DNA of 64,000 nucleotides from Roseomonas gilardii subsp. gilardii (GTDB lineage Bacteria; Pseudomonadota; Alphaproteobacteria; Acetobacterales; Acetobacteraceae): NCBI RefSeq assembly GCF_023078375.1, contig NZ_CP095554.1, positions 2,876,001 to 2,940,000 of the forward strand, read 5' to 3'. Shown piece by piece: positions 46,864 to 56,051 of this stretch (position 1 is its first letter; each line of letters starts with the position of its first letter). The notes under the pieces were generated by a model. It saw only the letters and a program-made list of their open reading frames with translations, ran no database searches and was not told where the DNA came from. The position numbers and the translations under genes were made by a program.

Positions 46864-48009
46864 ATGCGCGTCGTCGCGCTTCTGGTGGCCGCCGGTCGCG
46901 GCCAGCGCTTCGGCGCCGCAGAGCCCAAGCAGTTCCTGTCGCTGGCGGGCCGCCCGGTGCTGCGCCATGCCGCCGAGGCGCTGCTGGCGGACGGGCTGGT
47001 GGAGGCCGTGCTGCCGGTCTGCTCGGCCGGGGAGGAAGCGCGGGTGAGCGGAATCCTCGGCGGCCTGCCCGTGCTGCCACCCGTGCAGGGCGGCCTGGCG
47101 CGGCAGGACAGCGTGCGGGCCGGACTGGAGGCCCTGGCGGCGGACCCGCCGGACCTCGTCCTGGTGCATGATGCCGCCCGGCCGGTGCTGCCGCCGGGCA
47201 CGGTCCGCGCGGTGGTCGAGGCGCTCGGACAGTATCATGGGGCGATTCCCGCCCTGCCGGTCAGCGACACGCTGAAGCTTTGCGGCGAGGGCGTCATCGC
47301 CGGCACCGTGCCGCGCGACAACCTGTTCCGGGCGCAGACGCCGCAGGGCTTCCGCTTCGCCACGTTGCTGGAGGCGCACCGGAACGGGCCGGTCGGCGCC
47401 ACGGACGATGCGGCGCTGCTGGAAGCGGCCGGACACTCGGTGGCCCTGGTGCCGGGGTCGGAGGAGAATGTGAAAGTGACCTATCCCAGCGACCTGGAGC
47501 GACTGGATGCCGCGCGGCGTGGTGCCCTGCTGCCGCGCGTCGGCACGGGCTATGACGTGCACCGGATGGTGCCCGGGCGTGCGATGATCCTGTGCGGCAT
47601 CCATGTCGAGCACGAGATGGGCCTGGACGGGCATTCGGATGCGGATGTCGGCATCCACGCCCTCTGCGACGCGATCTACGGCGCCATGGCGGAGGGCGAT
47701 ATCGGCCGGCATTTCCCACCCTCCGAGGCCCAGTGGAAGGACGCGGACAGCGCCCGCTTCCTGCGCCATGCGGCGGGTCTGGTGCGGGAGCGCGGCGGGA
47801 TGATCGCCAATGCCGATGTCACCCTGATCTGCGAGCGGCCGAAGATCACCCCCCACGCCCCCGCCATGCGCGCCCGGCTGGCCGAGCTGATGGGCATCCC
47901 CCTCGGCCGCGTCTCGGTGAAGGCCACCACCTCCGAGCGCCTGGGCTTCACCGGCCGTGGCGAGGGCATCGCTGCTCAGGCAGCGGTCTCGGTGTTGCTG
48001 CCGGACTGA
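46864..48009 (+). CDS. ispDF: Bifunctional 2-C-methyl-D-erythritol 4-phosphate cytidylyltransferase / MEcPP synthase
   Basis: Fusion of two steps of the MEP isoprenoid pathway, 381 residues. The IspD domain, about residues 1-225, opens [20 protein letters not shown] and contains [13 protein letters not shown] and [15 protein letters not shown]. The IspF domain follows from [20 protein letters not shown] with metal ligands in [20 protein letters not shown] and ends [16 protein letters not shown]. The ATG at 46864 is better spaced from the GGGAG ribosome site than that at 46858. The fusion is typical of Alphaproteobacteria and some epsilon groups. Confidence 0.96.
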   Translation: MRVVALLVAAGRGQRFGAAEPKQFLSLAGRPVLRHAAEALLADGLVEAVLPVCSAGEEARVSGILGGLPVLPPVQGGLARQDSVRAGLEALAADPPDLVLVHDAARPVLPPGTVRAVVEALGQYHGAIPALPVSDTLKLCGEGVIAGTVPRDNLFRAQTPQGFRFATLLEAHRNGPVGATDDAALLEAAGHSVALVPGSEENVKVTYPSDLERLDAARRGALLPRVGTGYDVHRMVPGRAMILCGIHVEHEMGLDGHSDADVGIHALCDAIYGAMAEGDIGRHFPPSEAQWKDADSARFLRHAAGLVRERGGMIANADVTLICERPKITPHAPAMRARLAELMGIPLGRVSVKATTSERLGFTGRGEGIAAQAAVSVLLPD

Positions 48010-48030
48010 TCCGGCCCGTGCCCAGGCAGC

Positions 48031-49185
48031 TCAGGGCAGATCGCGCAGGGTGATGGCACAGAGCGCGCGGATCTCCGCCCGCACGGGCCCTGGGCGGGGT
48101 TCGTCCCGCAGCGTGGTGAACCAGTGTTCCGGCGGTGCCCGGCCGGCGGCGCGGAACCAGGAGAGGCCGCGAAGCACCGCCTCGGCCGCCGGTGGCAGCC
48201 GGGCGGGGATGGGCAGGTCGTTCAGCGTGGCCCAGACCCCGGCCCAGCAGCGCCCGACGGACCAGGGGTTGTAGCCCCCGCCGCCGGTCACGATGAAGCG
48301 TGGCGACAGGCCCCGCAGCGCCCGCACCACCGCGAAATGGCTGTTGTTGGACAGGGCCAGCCGGGACAGCGGGTCTTCCTCCAGCGCGTCGGAGCCGCAT
48401 TGCAGCACGATGGCCTGGGGCCGCAGGTGCCGTGCGAGGGGCAGGACGGCGTTGCGGAGCACCCAGTCCATCTCGCTGTCGTTGAAGCCCTCCGGCACCG
48501 GGATATTGCGGGCATGGCCCCCTGCCCGGTCCTCGATGGTGCCGGTGCGGGGCCAGCGATTGGCCTCGTGGATGGAGAGGGTGAAGACGCGCGGATCGCC
48601 GTGAAAGGCGAGTTCCACCCCGTCGCCGTGATGCGCGTCGATATCGACATAGAGGACGCGCTCCAGCCCGGCATCCACCAGCGCGAAGAGCCCCAGCGCC
48701 ACGTCGTTGACATAGCAGAAGCCGCTGGCCCGGTCGGGCATGGCGTGATGGGTGCCGGCACCCGGCACATGGACGATGCCGCCATGCCGCACCAGCCGCG
48801 CGGCCAGGATCGCGCCTCCGGCCCCCGTCGCCGGGCGGCGAAAGACCTCGCGATAGATGGGGTTGCCATGGGCGCCGAGGTGATGGCGCTCGCGCACCGC
48901 CTCATCCGCCGACTGCTCCGCCTCAGCCCGTTGCAGGGCCGCGACGTATTCCGGTGTATGGAAGCGGGCCAGTTGCTCCGGCGTGGCCATGGGGCTGTCG
49001 CGGTAGCGTTCCGGGTCGAGCCAGCCCAGGGCCCGGATCAGATCCAGGGCGGTGGAGACGCGGGCGATGGCCAGTGGGTGTTTCCCGCCATAGGTGGAGT
49101 GGCGGTAGATCTCCGAACCCACCAGGAGCGGAGCCACAAGCGCGGAGGCTTGCCAACTGGCATCGGGGTCGGACTCTGGCTGCAT
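48031..49185 (-). CDS. Histone deacetylase family protein (AcuC-like)
   Basis: Zinc amidohydrolase of the class I/II HDAC/AcuC/AphA superfamily, 384 residues. The catalytic His pair is in VPGAGTHHAMPD, zinc ligands in YVDIDAHHGDGVELAFHG, the second His-Asp region in VLQCGSDALEEDPLSRL, and the transition-state tyrosine loop VTGGGGYNPWSV. It could act on acetyl-lysine, acetylpolyamines or acetoin-related substrates. ATG at 49185 chosen; GTG at 49188 is adjacent. It converges on ispDF with 21 bases between. Confidence 0.88.
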   Translation of the reverse strand: MQPESDPDASWQASALVAPLLVGSEIYRHSTYGGKHPLAIARVSTALDLIRALGWLDPERYRDSPMATPEQLARFHTPEYVAALQRAEAEQSADEAVRERHHLGAHGNPIYREVFRRPATGAGGAILAARLVRHGGIVHVPGAGTHHAMPDRASGFCYVNDVALGLFALVDAGLERVLYVDIDAHHGDGVELAFHGDPRVFTLSIHEANRWPRTGTIEDRAGGHARNIPVPEGFNDSEMDWVLRNAVLPLARHLRPQAIVLQCGSDALEEDPLSRLALSNNSHFAVVRALRGLSPRFIVTGGGGYNPWSVGRCWAGVWATLNDLPIPARLPPAAEAVLRGLSWFRAAGRAPPEHWFTTLRDEPRPGPVRAEIRALCAITLRDLP

Positions 49186-49285
49186 CACCCCGCCATGTCG
49201 GCGCGCCGCCCGGCCTGTCGAGGGGTGACGCTATAGGGCATTCGGCATGTCAGTCGAATAATCGTGACATGTCATATCGGAAGGC

Positions 49286-49362
49286 TGGTGCGCCCTGAGG
49301 GACTCGAACCCCCAACCAACCGGGTAGAAGCCGGTTGCTCTGTCCAGTTGAGCTAAGGGCGC
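49286..49362 (-). tRNA. tRNA-Arg (anticodon TCT)
   Basis: Minus strand: acceptor stem GCGCCCT/AGGGCGC, D arm GCTCAACTGGACAGAGC, anticodon arm ACCGG-CTTCTAC-CCGGT with TCT at 49328-49326, T arm GGGGGTTCGAGTCCCTC. Discriminator A and an encoded CCA (49288-49286). Confidence 0.97.
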
Positions 49363-49475
49363 TGCCGGGATGTTCCGGGAAACCCTCCCTGAATTCTCCC
49401 TCTGGCCGGGCTGTGCCGCCTGACCGGAAACTGCTCTAGCCCAGGATAGCCGGGGCGAGAAGCGACAAGCAGGGC

Positions 49476-49787
49476 TCAGTGGGTCCAGTTCTGCTTGCGG
49501 CCCCAGCGGAAGTTGTCCGCGTAGGATTTCGGCTTCAGGGTCGGAACCTGGCGCCGGGCTTCGACCTCGTAGTCGATGCCGTTCGCCCGGGCGTAGTCCT
49601 CGGCTTCCTCCAGCGTGTCGAAGCGGAGGACGACCTGCTGTTCCGTATCGGCGGAGCCGGTCCAGCCCATCAGCGGGTCAATTCGCTTCGGCTGGTCGGG
49701 AACATGCCGCAGGACCCAGCCATGGGTGCGGGCCTGGCCGGACTGCATCGCGCTTTTCGGGGGGCTGTAGATGCGGGCCTTGCTCAT
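49476..49787 (-). CDS. NADH dehydrogenase (complex I) accessory subunit, NDUFS4/ETC_C1 family
   Basis: Short protein of 103 residues, homologous to the 18-kDa (AQDQ) mitochondrial complex I subunit. It opens ARIYSPPKSAMQSGQARTHG and has the family core GWTGSADTEQQVVLRFDTLE, then EDYARANGIDYEV. The ending KPKSYADNFRWGRKQNWTH is highly characteristic. It acts as a peripheral matrix/cytoplasm-side subunit of complex I. ATG at 49787 chosen. It sits alone between tRNA-Arg and tRNA-Pro on the same strand. Confidence 0.93.
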   Translation of the reverse strand: MSKARIYSPPKSAMQSGQARTHGWVLRHVPDQPKRIDPLMGWTGSADTEQQVVLRFDTLEEAEDYARANGIDYEVEARRQVPTLKPKSYADNFRWGRKQNWTH

Positions 49788-49836
49788 CGCCGTACCTTCG
49801 AATCCTTTGGCGTAAACCCTGGAACCCTTGCCGGTA

Positions 49837-49910
49837 TCGGGGCGGCGGGACTCGAACCCACGACCTCCTGTACCCAAAACAGGCGCGCTACCAGGCTGCG
49901 CCACGCCCCG
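49837..49910 (-). tRNA. tRNA-Pro (anticodon TGG)
   Basis: Minus strand: acceptor CGGGGCG/CGCCCCG, anticodon arm CCTGT-TTTGGGT-ACAGG with TGG at 49876-49874, T arm GTGGGTTCGAGTCCCGC. Discriminator A. Unlike the Ser and Arg genes here, CCA is not encoded (the next bases are TACC). Confidence 0.96.
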
Positions 49911-50015
49911 TGCCGGAAAGGTTTGCGCGCGGAACCTATGGGCAGGCGGGTCCGGGCGCAAGGCACCCCGGCGGCTTTGCCGCCGGGGTCGTGAAGAGAT
50001 CTGCGGATCGCGACG

Positions 50016-51296
50016 TCAGGGGCCGATGCGCTCCAGCCCGCCCATCCAGGGGCGCAGCACCTCCGGCACCAGCACAGAGCCGTCCTCCTGCTGGTGCGTC
50101 TCCATCACCGCGATCAGCGCGCGGCCCACCGCGACGCCGGAGCCGTTCATGGTGTGGACGAAGGCCGGCTGCGCCTTCTTCCCGCCAGGCTCGTCCTTCG
50201 GGCGATAGCGGGCGTTCATCCGCCGCGCCTGAAAGTCCAGCATGTTGGAGCAGGAGGAGATTTCCCGCCACGCCCCCTGCCCCGGCAACCAGACCTCCAG
50301 GTCATAGGTCTTGCTGGAGGCGAAGCCGGTATCGCCGGCGCAGAGCACGATCCGCCGCCAGACCAGCCCCAGCTCGCTCAGCACGCGTTCGGCACAGCGT
50401 GTCATCCGCTCGTGCTCCTCGGCCGAATCCTCGGGCCGGGTGACGGAGACCATCTCGGCCTTCATGAACTGGTGCTGCCGCAGCATGCCGCGCGTGTCGC
50501 GCCCGGCCGAGCCCGCCTCGGAGCGGAAGCAGTAGCTCAGCGCCGTGTAGCGCTGCGGCAGGGCGGCGTCCGGCAGGATCTCCCCGGCGGCGAGGTTGGT
50601 CAGCGGCACCTCGGCGGTCGGGATCAGCCAGCGCCCATCCGTGGTGCGGAACAGGTCCTCGGCGAATTTCGGAAGCTGCGCCGTGCCGAAGACCGCCTCG
50701 TCATTCACCAGCAGCGGGACGGAGATCTCCTCATAGCCATGCTCGGCATGCAGGTTGACCATCCAGTTGCCCAGCGCGCGCTCCAGCCGCGCCAGCGCCC
50801 CGCGCAGCACGGTGAAGCGCGCCCCGGAGAGCTTGGCGGCGGAGGCGAAATCCATCAGCCCCATCGCCTCGCCCAGCTCGAAGTGCTGCTTCGGCTGGAA
50901 GGGGAAGTTCTGCGGCGCGCCATGCTGGTGCAGCACCACGTTGCTGTTCTCGTCCGCGCCATCGGGCACGTCCTCGGCCAGCAGCGCCGGCAGCTCCGCC
51001 AGGGCCTCGCGCAGCGCCGCCTCGGCACTGGACAGGGCCTCGCCGGACACGCGCTCGCCCGCCGCCAGCTCGTCGATCAGCGCCTGCGCTTCCTCGTGCT
51101 TGCCGGCAGCCTTGAGCGCACCGACCTCGCGGCTCTTCCTGTTGCGGGCGGCGCGCGCCTCCTCGACGGCCGTGGTCGCGGTGCGGCGCTCGGCATCCAG
51201 GGAGATCAGGCGCTCCGCGGCGGGCGGCAGGCCGCGGCGGGCCATGCCTGCGTCGAAGGCTTCCGGGTTGGCGCGGATCGCGCGGATATCGTGCAT
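50016..51296 (-). CDS. serS: Serine-tRNA ligase
   Basis: Class II aminoacyl-tRNA synthetase, 426 residues. The N-terminal coiled-coil arm spans about residues 30-100 ([20 protein letters not shown]). Motif 2 is [20 protein letters not shown] and motif 3 is [20 protein letters not shown]. It starts 3 bases after the tatC stop and closes the scpAB-tatBC-serS unit, a common alphaproteobacterial order. Confidence 0.96.
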   Translation of the reverse strand: MHDIRAIRANPEAFDAGMARRGLPPAAERLISLDAERRTATTAVEEARAARNRKSREVGALKAAGKHEEAQALIDELAAGERVSGEALSSAEAALREALAELPALLAEDVPDGADENSNVVLHQHGAPQNFPFQPKQHFELGEAMGLMDFASAAKLSGARFTVLRGALARLERALGNWMVNLHAEHGYEEISVPLLVNDEAVFGTAQLPKFAEDLFRTTDGRWLIPTAEVPLTNLAAGEILPDAALPQRYTALSYCFRSEAGSAGRDTRGMLRQHQFMKAEMVSVTRPEDSAEEHERMTRCAERVLSELGLVWRRIVLCAGDTGFASSKTYDLEVWLPGQGAWREISSCSNMLDFQARRMNARYRPKDEPGGKKAQPAFVHTMNGSGVAVGRALIAVMETHQQEDGSVLVPEVLRPWMGGLERIGP

Positions 51297-51299
51297 CGG

Positions 51300-52103
51300 T
51301 CAGGTCTTCGTCTTGTCGGCCGGGGTCTTCTTCGGGCGGTTCATCCAGGTCGCGGCGATGATCGACAGCTCGTAGAGCAGCAGCAGCGGCACGGCGAGGC
51401 CGACCTGGCTGATCACGTCCGGCGGCGTCAGCACCGCGGCGGCAATGAACATGCCGACGATGGCATAGCGGCGGCCCTTCTTGAGCTGGTCCACCGTCAC
51501 GATGCCGACCCGCGCCATCAGCGTCAGCGCCACCGGCAACTGGAAGGCCGCGCCGAAGGCCAGGATCATGTGCATGACGAGCGAGAGGTACTCGCTCACC
51601 TTGGCCTCCAGCTGCACCGGCAGGCCGCCCGCCGCGCCACCAGGGGATTCGAAGGAGATGAAGAAGCGCCAGGCCAGCGGGAAGATGAAGTAGTAGGCCA
51701 GCGCCGCGCCCATCACGAAGAGGATCGGCGAGGCGATCAGGAAGGGCATCACCGCCCGCTTCTCGGACTTGTAGAGGCCGGGTGCGATGAAGAGCCAGAG
51801 CTGCGTCGCCCAGACGGGGAAGGAGATGAACACCGCCCCGAAGAAGGCCACCCGCAGATAGGTGAAGAAGGCCTCGTAGAGCGCGGTGAAGATCATCCGC
51901 CGCTCCCCCGCGCCCTGCTGCTGCAGGATGTCGGCCAGCGGCCGCGCCAGGAAGCCGTAGATCTGCGTGGAGAAATAGTAGCAGATCGCGAAGGCGACAA
52001 AGAAGGCCCCGAAGGACCAGAGCAGACGGGTGCGGAGTTCGAGCAGATGCTCGATCAACGGCATCGGCTTGTCGTTGATCGTATCGTCCGGGTCGCGGGG
52101 CAC
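51300..52103 (-). CDS. tatC: Sec-independent protein translocase TatC
   Basis: Six-segment membrane core of the twin-arginine translocase that binds the RR signal, 267 residues. The conserved opening is KPMPLIEHLLELRTRLLWSF, followed by PLADILQQQGAGE and FEYLSLV-type region SEYLSLVMHMILAFGAAFQL. The last segments read AVLTPPDVISQVGLAVPLLL. GTG start at 52103, 12 bases downstream of the repaired tatB end. Several Tat-type substrates (MsrP, possibly UgpB and the protein at 61343) are in this window. Confidence 0.95.
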   Translation of the reverse strand: MPRDPDDTINDKPMPLIEHLLELRTRLLWSFGAFFVAFAICYYFSTQIYGFLARPLADILQQQGAGERRMIFTALYEAFFTYLRVAFFGAVFISFPVWATQLWLFIAPGLYKSEKRAVMPFLIASPILFVMGAALAYYFIFPLAWRFFISFESPGGAAGGLPVQLEAKVSEYLSLVMHMILAFGAAFQLPVALTLMARVGIVTVDQLKKGRRYAIVGMFIAAAVLTPPDVISQVGLAVPLLLLYELSIIAATWMNRPKKTPADKTKT

Positions 52104-52115
52104 TGGCGGTCTTTT

Positions 52116-52807
52116 TCAGGCTTTGTGGGTGTTGGCCGGCTCGCCGGCCGGCGGGGTCTGGGCTTCCGCCGTCCGGGCCGGGGGCACCGGCGCATCGCGA
52201 ACGGGGGTCTGCGCGCCAGGGGCGGACAGTGGGGCGGATGGTGGGACGGACGGCTGGTCGAGCGGCGCGGGCTGTGGCCGGGCGGAGGCCGGGACCGGCG
52301 TCAGCGGCTCGGTCGGGATCGCCTCCGCGGGGCCGGCAGGGGCCGCCGCTTCCTGGACTGGGGCGGTGGAGGGGGCGCATCGGCGGCCCGGGCCGGGTCC
52401 GGGTCGGCCGCCACGGCGGTCGCGTCGGTGCCGGCGCCCGGGGGCGTCGCCTCGCCCACCGGGGCGGCCTGGACGGCCGGCGCGGCATCGGCGGAGGGGG
52501 TTGCGGGCTGGGCGCGGAAGGGATCGTCGTTGAAGGCGGAACGGAGCGAGCCGTCCTTGTCCACGGTGCGCTGGATCTCGCCCTTGATGTCGAAATTCCG
52601 GATCTCGCGGATCTGGTCGCGCACATCCTCCAGCTTCGCCTCGCGCACCACCTCGTCCAGATGGCCCTGCAGCTCGCCCGCCATGCGGCGCAGCTTGCCG
52701 ATGCCCTTGGCCACGGTGCGGATGGTGTCCGGAAGGTCCTTCGGGCCGATCACGACGATCGCCACCACGACGATGACCGCGATCTCGGACCAGGCGAGGT
52801 CGAACAT
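52116..52807 (-). CDS. tatB: Sec-independent protein translocase TatB; frameshift in the C-terminal tail
   Basis: Membrane-anchored Tat receptor subunit. The N-terminal hydrophobic helix and hinge are typical (MFDLAWSEIAVIVVVAIVVI then GPKDLPDTIRTVAKGIGKL), with an amphipathic helix to about residue 70 and a long Pro/Ala tail. As sequenced the frame ends at 52301 with a basic run (RPLPAPRRRSRPSR). If the G5 run at 52371-52375 had six bases, the tail continues as PSTAPVQEAAAPAGPAEAIP and ends ...EPANTHKA at 52116, 12 bases before tatC. That gives about 230 residues and tight operon spacing. The essential N-terminal part is intact either way. No tatA lies between scpB and tatB. Confidence 0.85.
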
Positions 52808-52889
52808 GTGCTTCGCTCAAGCCCTATAGAGGTCGTGTCCCGGAGGCCGCCGGGTTCGGAAAAGGCGCTGTCTCCGTTAGCAGGAACGC

Positions 52890-52911
52890 CCGGGCGCGCC
52901 AATGCGCCCGG
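52890..52911. terminator. GC-rich hairpin between scpB and tatB
   Basis: CCGGGCGC (52890-52897) and GCGCCCGG (52904-52911) form a perfect 8-bp stem with a 6-base loop in the 182-base gap between scpB and tatB. No T tract follows on either strand, so it is at best an imperfect terminator or attenuator, or an mRNA processing/stability element. Confidence 0.4.
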
Positions 52912-52989
52912 CTTCCTATCTGGACCGGCGGCAGGCCGAGCGAAACCCCCCTGCCCCCTTTCTCCGCCCCCCGGCGGATGAAGCCGCGT

Positions 52990-53580
52990 TCAGGAAGCCG
53001 ACTCCGCCATTTCCTCGGCCATTTCCTCCTGGGCCTCGATCAGGACCGGCGCATCGCGGGACACGAGGTCCTCCTGGCGCGGCAGCTCCGCCAGGGAGCG
53101 CAGGTTGAAATGCTCCAGGAAGCGCGGGGTGGTGCCCCAGAGCACCGGGCGTCCAGGGCTTTCCTTGCGCCCACGCGGGGCGACCAGCCCGGCCTCCAGC
53201 AGCGCCTCCAGCGAGGTCTGGGAGACCGAGGCGCCGCGCAGTTCCTCGATCTCGGCCCGCGTCACCGGCTGGCGCCAGGCGATGGCCGCCAGCACCTCCA
53301 TGGCGGCGCGCGGCAGGCGCTTCGGCACCTCCACCACCCGGGTCAGCAGCGGTGCCAGGTCGGGTGCGGTGCGGAAGCTCCAGCCGCCGCCCACCTCCAC
53401 CAGTTCCACGCCCCGCCCGGCATAGCGGTCGCGCAGCGTCTGCAGGATGGCGGCGGGGTCGAGCGAATCCTTCTCGTCGCCGCCGATGCCCAGGGCCTGG
53501 GCCAGCCGGGCGGTGGTGACGGGCCGGTCGGCGGCGAAGATCAGCGCCTCGGCGATGCGCAGCGCGGCCTCAGGCAGCAT
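52990..53580 (-). CDS. scpB: Segregation and condensation protein B (ScpB)
   Basis: Winged-helix partner of the Smc condensin complex, 196 residues. Opening LRIAEALIFAADRPVTTARL and the conserved MEVLAAIAWRQPVTRAEIEE, then GRKESPGRPVLWGTTPRFLE, are family landmarks. Its start overlaps the end of scpA by 11 bases. It works with ScpA and Smc in chromosome compaction. Confidence 0.94.
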   Translation of the reverse strand: MLPEAALRIAEALIFAADRPVTTARLAQALGIGGDEKDSLDPAAILQTLRDRYAGRGVELVEVGGGWSFRTAPDLAPLLTRVVEVPKRLPRAAMEVLAAIAWRQPVTRAEIEELRGASVSQTSLEALLEAGLVAPRGRKESPGRPVLWGTTPRFLEHFNLRSLAELPRQEDLVSRDAPVLIEAQEEMAEEMAESAS

Positions 53581-54352
53581 CGGCGGTGTCCTCCTCCTCG
53601 CTCATGCGGGCGGCGCGCAGCAGGATCGGGCCGAAGGCCGCCTCCTGCCGCAGTTCCAGCCCGCCATGCTTGGCCAGTTCCAGCCCGGCGATCAGCGTGC
53701 TGGCGATGGCCGCGCGGCGTTCCACCGGATCGAGCGCCAGCCCTTCCGGCAGGAAGCGCTCCAGCTCCCCCCAATCCGGCCCGGCGGCGCCGATCAGCCG
53801 TTCCAGCCGGCTCAGCGCCTCGCCCACCGTCCAGAGCTTGCGGGGCTTCGGGACATAGGGGCGGCGCGACTCGGCCCGGCGGATGGCTGTGGCCCAGGCA
53901 TGCAACAGGCCGGGCAGATCGGCCTCCAGCTCCCCGTCCCGCCGCTGCACCAGGGATTCGGGCAGGCCGCGCCCGAAGAAGTCGCGCCCCAGCCTGGGCT
54001 GCCCGTCCAGCCAGGCGGCACCGGCGCGCAAGGCTTCCAGCCCCTGGAGGCGGTCGGTGAGCGAGACCGCGGCGGCCTCGGCATCCTCGTCCGGCTCCGG
54101 GTCGGGCAGCAGCAGGCGCGACTTGAGCCAGGCGAGCCAAGCGGCCATGACCAGCCAGTCGGCGGCCAGTTCCAGCCGCACCCGGCGGGCGCCCTCGATC
54201 ACCGCGAGATACTGATCTACCAGGGCCAGGATATCGAGCCGCGCCAGATCGACCTTCTGCGCCCGCGCCAGTTCCAGCAGCAGGTCCAGCGGGCCCTCAT
54301 AGCCCTCCAGCCGCAGCAGCAGGGCCTGGGGCTCCGGCGATGCGCCGCTCAC
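53570..54352 (-). CDS. scpA: Segregation and condensation protein A (ScpA)
   Basis: Kleisin subunit bridging Smc heads, 260 residues. The N-terminal signature LRLEGYEGPLDLLLELARAQ, then KVDLARLDILALVDQYLAVI, is clear. The C-terminal winged helix region includes AAIASTLIAGLELAKHGGLE. Its start overlaps the upstream peptidase stop by four bases, and its end overlaps scpB. Confidence 0.94.
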   Translation of the reverse strand: MSGASPEPQALLLRLEGYEGPLDLLLELARAQKVDLARLDILALVDQYLAVIEGARRVRLELAADWLVMAAWLAWLKSRLLLPDPEPDEDAEAAAVSLTDRLQGLEALRAGAAWLDGQPRLGRDFFGRGLPESLVQRRDGELEADLPGLLHAWATAIRRAESRRPYVPKPRKLWTVGEALSRLERLIGAAGPDWGELERFLPEGLALDPVERRAAIASTLIAGLELAKHGGLELRQEAAFGPILLRAARMSEEEDTADAA

Positions 54353-55044
54353 AGCCCGTATCCCGCCGCGCGCATGACGACGTTGAAGGCGGGGCCGACC
54401 GCATAGCGCAGCAGCCAGCCCATCGGGTCCCAGGCCGAGGAGAGCTGCGGCAGGATGAAGAGCACCAGCACCACCAGCAGCAGTCCCAGCCGGTCCAGCC
54501 GCAGGAAGGGGATGCCCAGCCGGGGCGGCAGCAGCCCACCCAGGATGCGGCCGCCATCCATGGGCGGGATGGGGATCAGGTTGAACAGCCCCAGCAGCAG
54601 GTTGGACAGAATCATCAGCGAGAGGAGTCGGTAGATCCAGGCGGCGAGTTCCGGCGGCAGCGACACGGCATCCACCACATGGCCGGACAGGGCCGCCAGG
54701 AAGGCGAGCACCATGTTGATCGCGGGGCCTGCCGCCGCCACCGCCACCATGCCGAAGCGGGGGTTGCGCAGGCGGAACTGGTTCACCGGCACCGGCTTGG
54801 CCCAGCCGAACATGACCTGCACCGTGCCGATGGTCAGCAACTGGGAGATGACCAGGAAGCCGGGCACCAGCACGGTGCCCACCGGGTCCACATGCCGGAT
54901 CGGGTTCAGGCTGAGCCGCCCCGCCCGCTGCGCCGTGTCATCGCCGAGCCAGAGCGCGGCATAGCCATGCGCCGCCTCGTGCAGGGTGATCGCCAGGATG
55001 GCGGCGATCGCCGCCGCGAGGAGTTCCGGAAGCCATTCAAGCAT
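54349..55044 (-). CDS. Site-2 protease family (M50) membrane metalloprotease
   Basis: Integral membrane zinc peptidase, 231 residues with about five hydrophobic segments. The zinc motif HEAAH is in AITLHEAAHGYAALWLGD at residues ~20-35, and the third ligand Asp is in NLIPIPPMDGGRILGGLL. The AGPAINMVLAFLAAL region is the conserved second block. It is the short YwhC-like form without PDZ domain. ATG at 55044 chosen. It lies between nagZ and scpA, a conserved neighbourhood; the substrate is unknown. Confidence 0.88.
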   Translation of the reverse strand: MLEWLPELLAAAIAAILAITLHEAAHGYAALWLGDDTAQRAGRLSLNPIRHVDPVGTVLVPGFLVISQLLTIGTVQVMFGWAKPVPVNQFRLRNPRFGMVAVAAAGPAINMVLAFLAALSGHVVDAVSLPPELAAWIYRLLSLMILSNLLLGLFNLIPIPPMDGGRILGGLLPPRLGIPFLRLDRLGLLLVVLVLFILPQLSSAWDPMGWLLRYAVGPAFNVVMRAAGYGL

Positions 55045-55064
55045 GGCGGGGAGCGGAACCGGGC

Positions 55065-56051
55065 TCAGACCGAGGCCGAAACGGCGCCGAGCGGGCGGCG
55101 GGACGCCAGCGCGGTGGCGCGGGCCTCCTCCATCCGTTCCGCGGCGCGATCCGTCAGGCGCGGGCAGGACTCCAGCAGGGCGGCGTTCTCGGCGAGGATG
55201 CCGGGGCAATGCAGCACCACGTCGCAACCAGCGGTGAGCGCCTGCAGCGCGAGGTCCTGCGGGCTGCCGGACAGCGCCTTCATGGCGAGGTCGTCGGACA
55301 GCAGCAGCCCGTCGAATCCGACCTCGTCGCGGATCACCCCCTCGATCACGCGCGGCGAGAGCGTGGCAGGCCGTTCCGGGTCCAGCGCGTCATAAAGGAT
55401 ATGGGCCGTCATCGCCCAGGCGCCGCGCCCGGAATCGGGGCGGCAGACCGCCTGGAAGGGGAAGAGGTCCGCCTCCAGCTCCGCCCGGGTGGCGGAAACG
55501 CGCGGCAGGTCGAGGTGGCTGTCCGCCATGGCGCGGCCATGGCCGGGGATGTGCTTGATGACCGGGATGCAGCCGGCGGCGCGCAGCCCGGCGATCCAGG
55601 CCGCGCCGATCCGCGCCACCTCGGCCGGGTCCTCGGAGAAAGCACGGTCGCCGATCACGTCATGCGCGCCGGGATGGCGCAGGTCGAGCACCGGGGCGCA
55701 GACCACGTCCAGCCCCATCTCCAGACAGGTGGCGCCCAGCAGCGCGGCATTCTCCAGCGCCGCTTCCGGACGGCCCTCGAAGCTCGCGCCCGGCGGGAAG
55801 GCGGGCCAGTGCGGCGGGCGCAGCCGGGCGACGCGGCCACCCTCCTGGTCCACCAGGATCGGCGCTTCCTCCCCCAGCACCTCGCGCAGCGCGGTGGTCA
55901 GGGCGCGGAGCTGCGCCGGGTCGGCGATGTTGCGCGCGAACAGGATGGCCCCCGCCGGGCGGTGGCGGCGGAACAGCGCCGCCTCTTCCGGCGTCAGGCT
56001 GGTGCCGGAGATCCCGAGGATCGCGGCGGCGGGCATGGCGGCGCGGCTCAT
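55065..56051 (-). CDS. nagZ: Beta-N-acetylhexosaminidase NagZ
   Basis: Family 3 glycosidase that removes GlcNAc from muropeptides in the cytosol during peptidoglycan recycling, 328 residues. The signature KHIPGHGRAMADSHLDLPRV carries the catalytic His and Asp. The nucleophile region is DGLLLSDDLAMKAL, and LVDQEGGRVARLRPPHWPAF is conserved. The start overlaps the SPOR gene stop (ATGA). Its products can induce AmpC-type beta-lactamase in some bacteria; no such gene is here. Confidence 0.94.
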   Translation of the reverse strand: MSRAAMPAAAILGISGTSLTPEEAALFRRHRPAGAILFARNIADPAQLRALTTALREVLGEEAPILVDQEGGRVARLRPPHWPAFPPGASFEGRPEAALENAALLGATCLEMGLDVVCAPVLDLRHPGAHDVIGDRAFSEDPAEVARIGAAWIAGLRAAGCIPVIKHIPGHGRAMADSHLDLPRVSATRAELEADLFPFQAVCRPDSGRGAWAMTAHILYDALDPERPATLSPRVIEGVIRDEVGFDGLLLSDDLAMKALSGSPQDLALQALTAGCDVVLHCPGILAENAALLESCPRLTDRAAERMEEARATALASRRPLGAVSASV

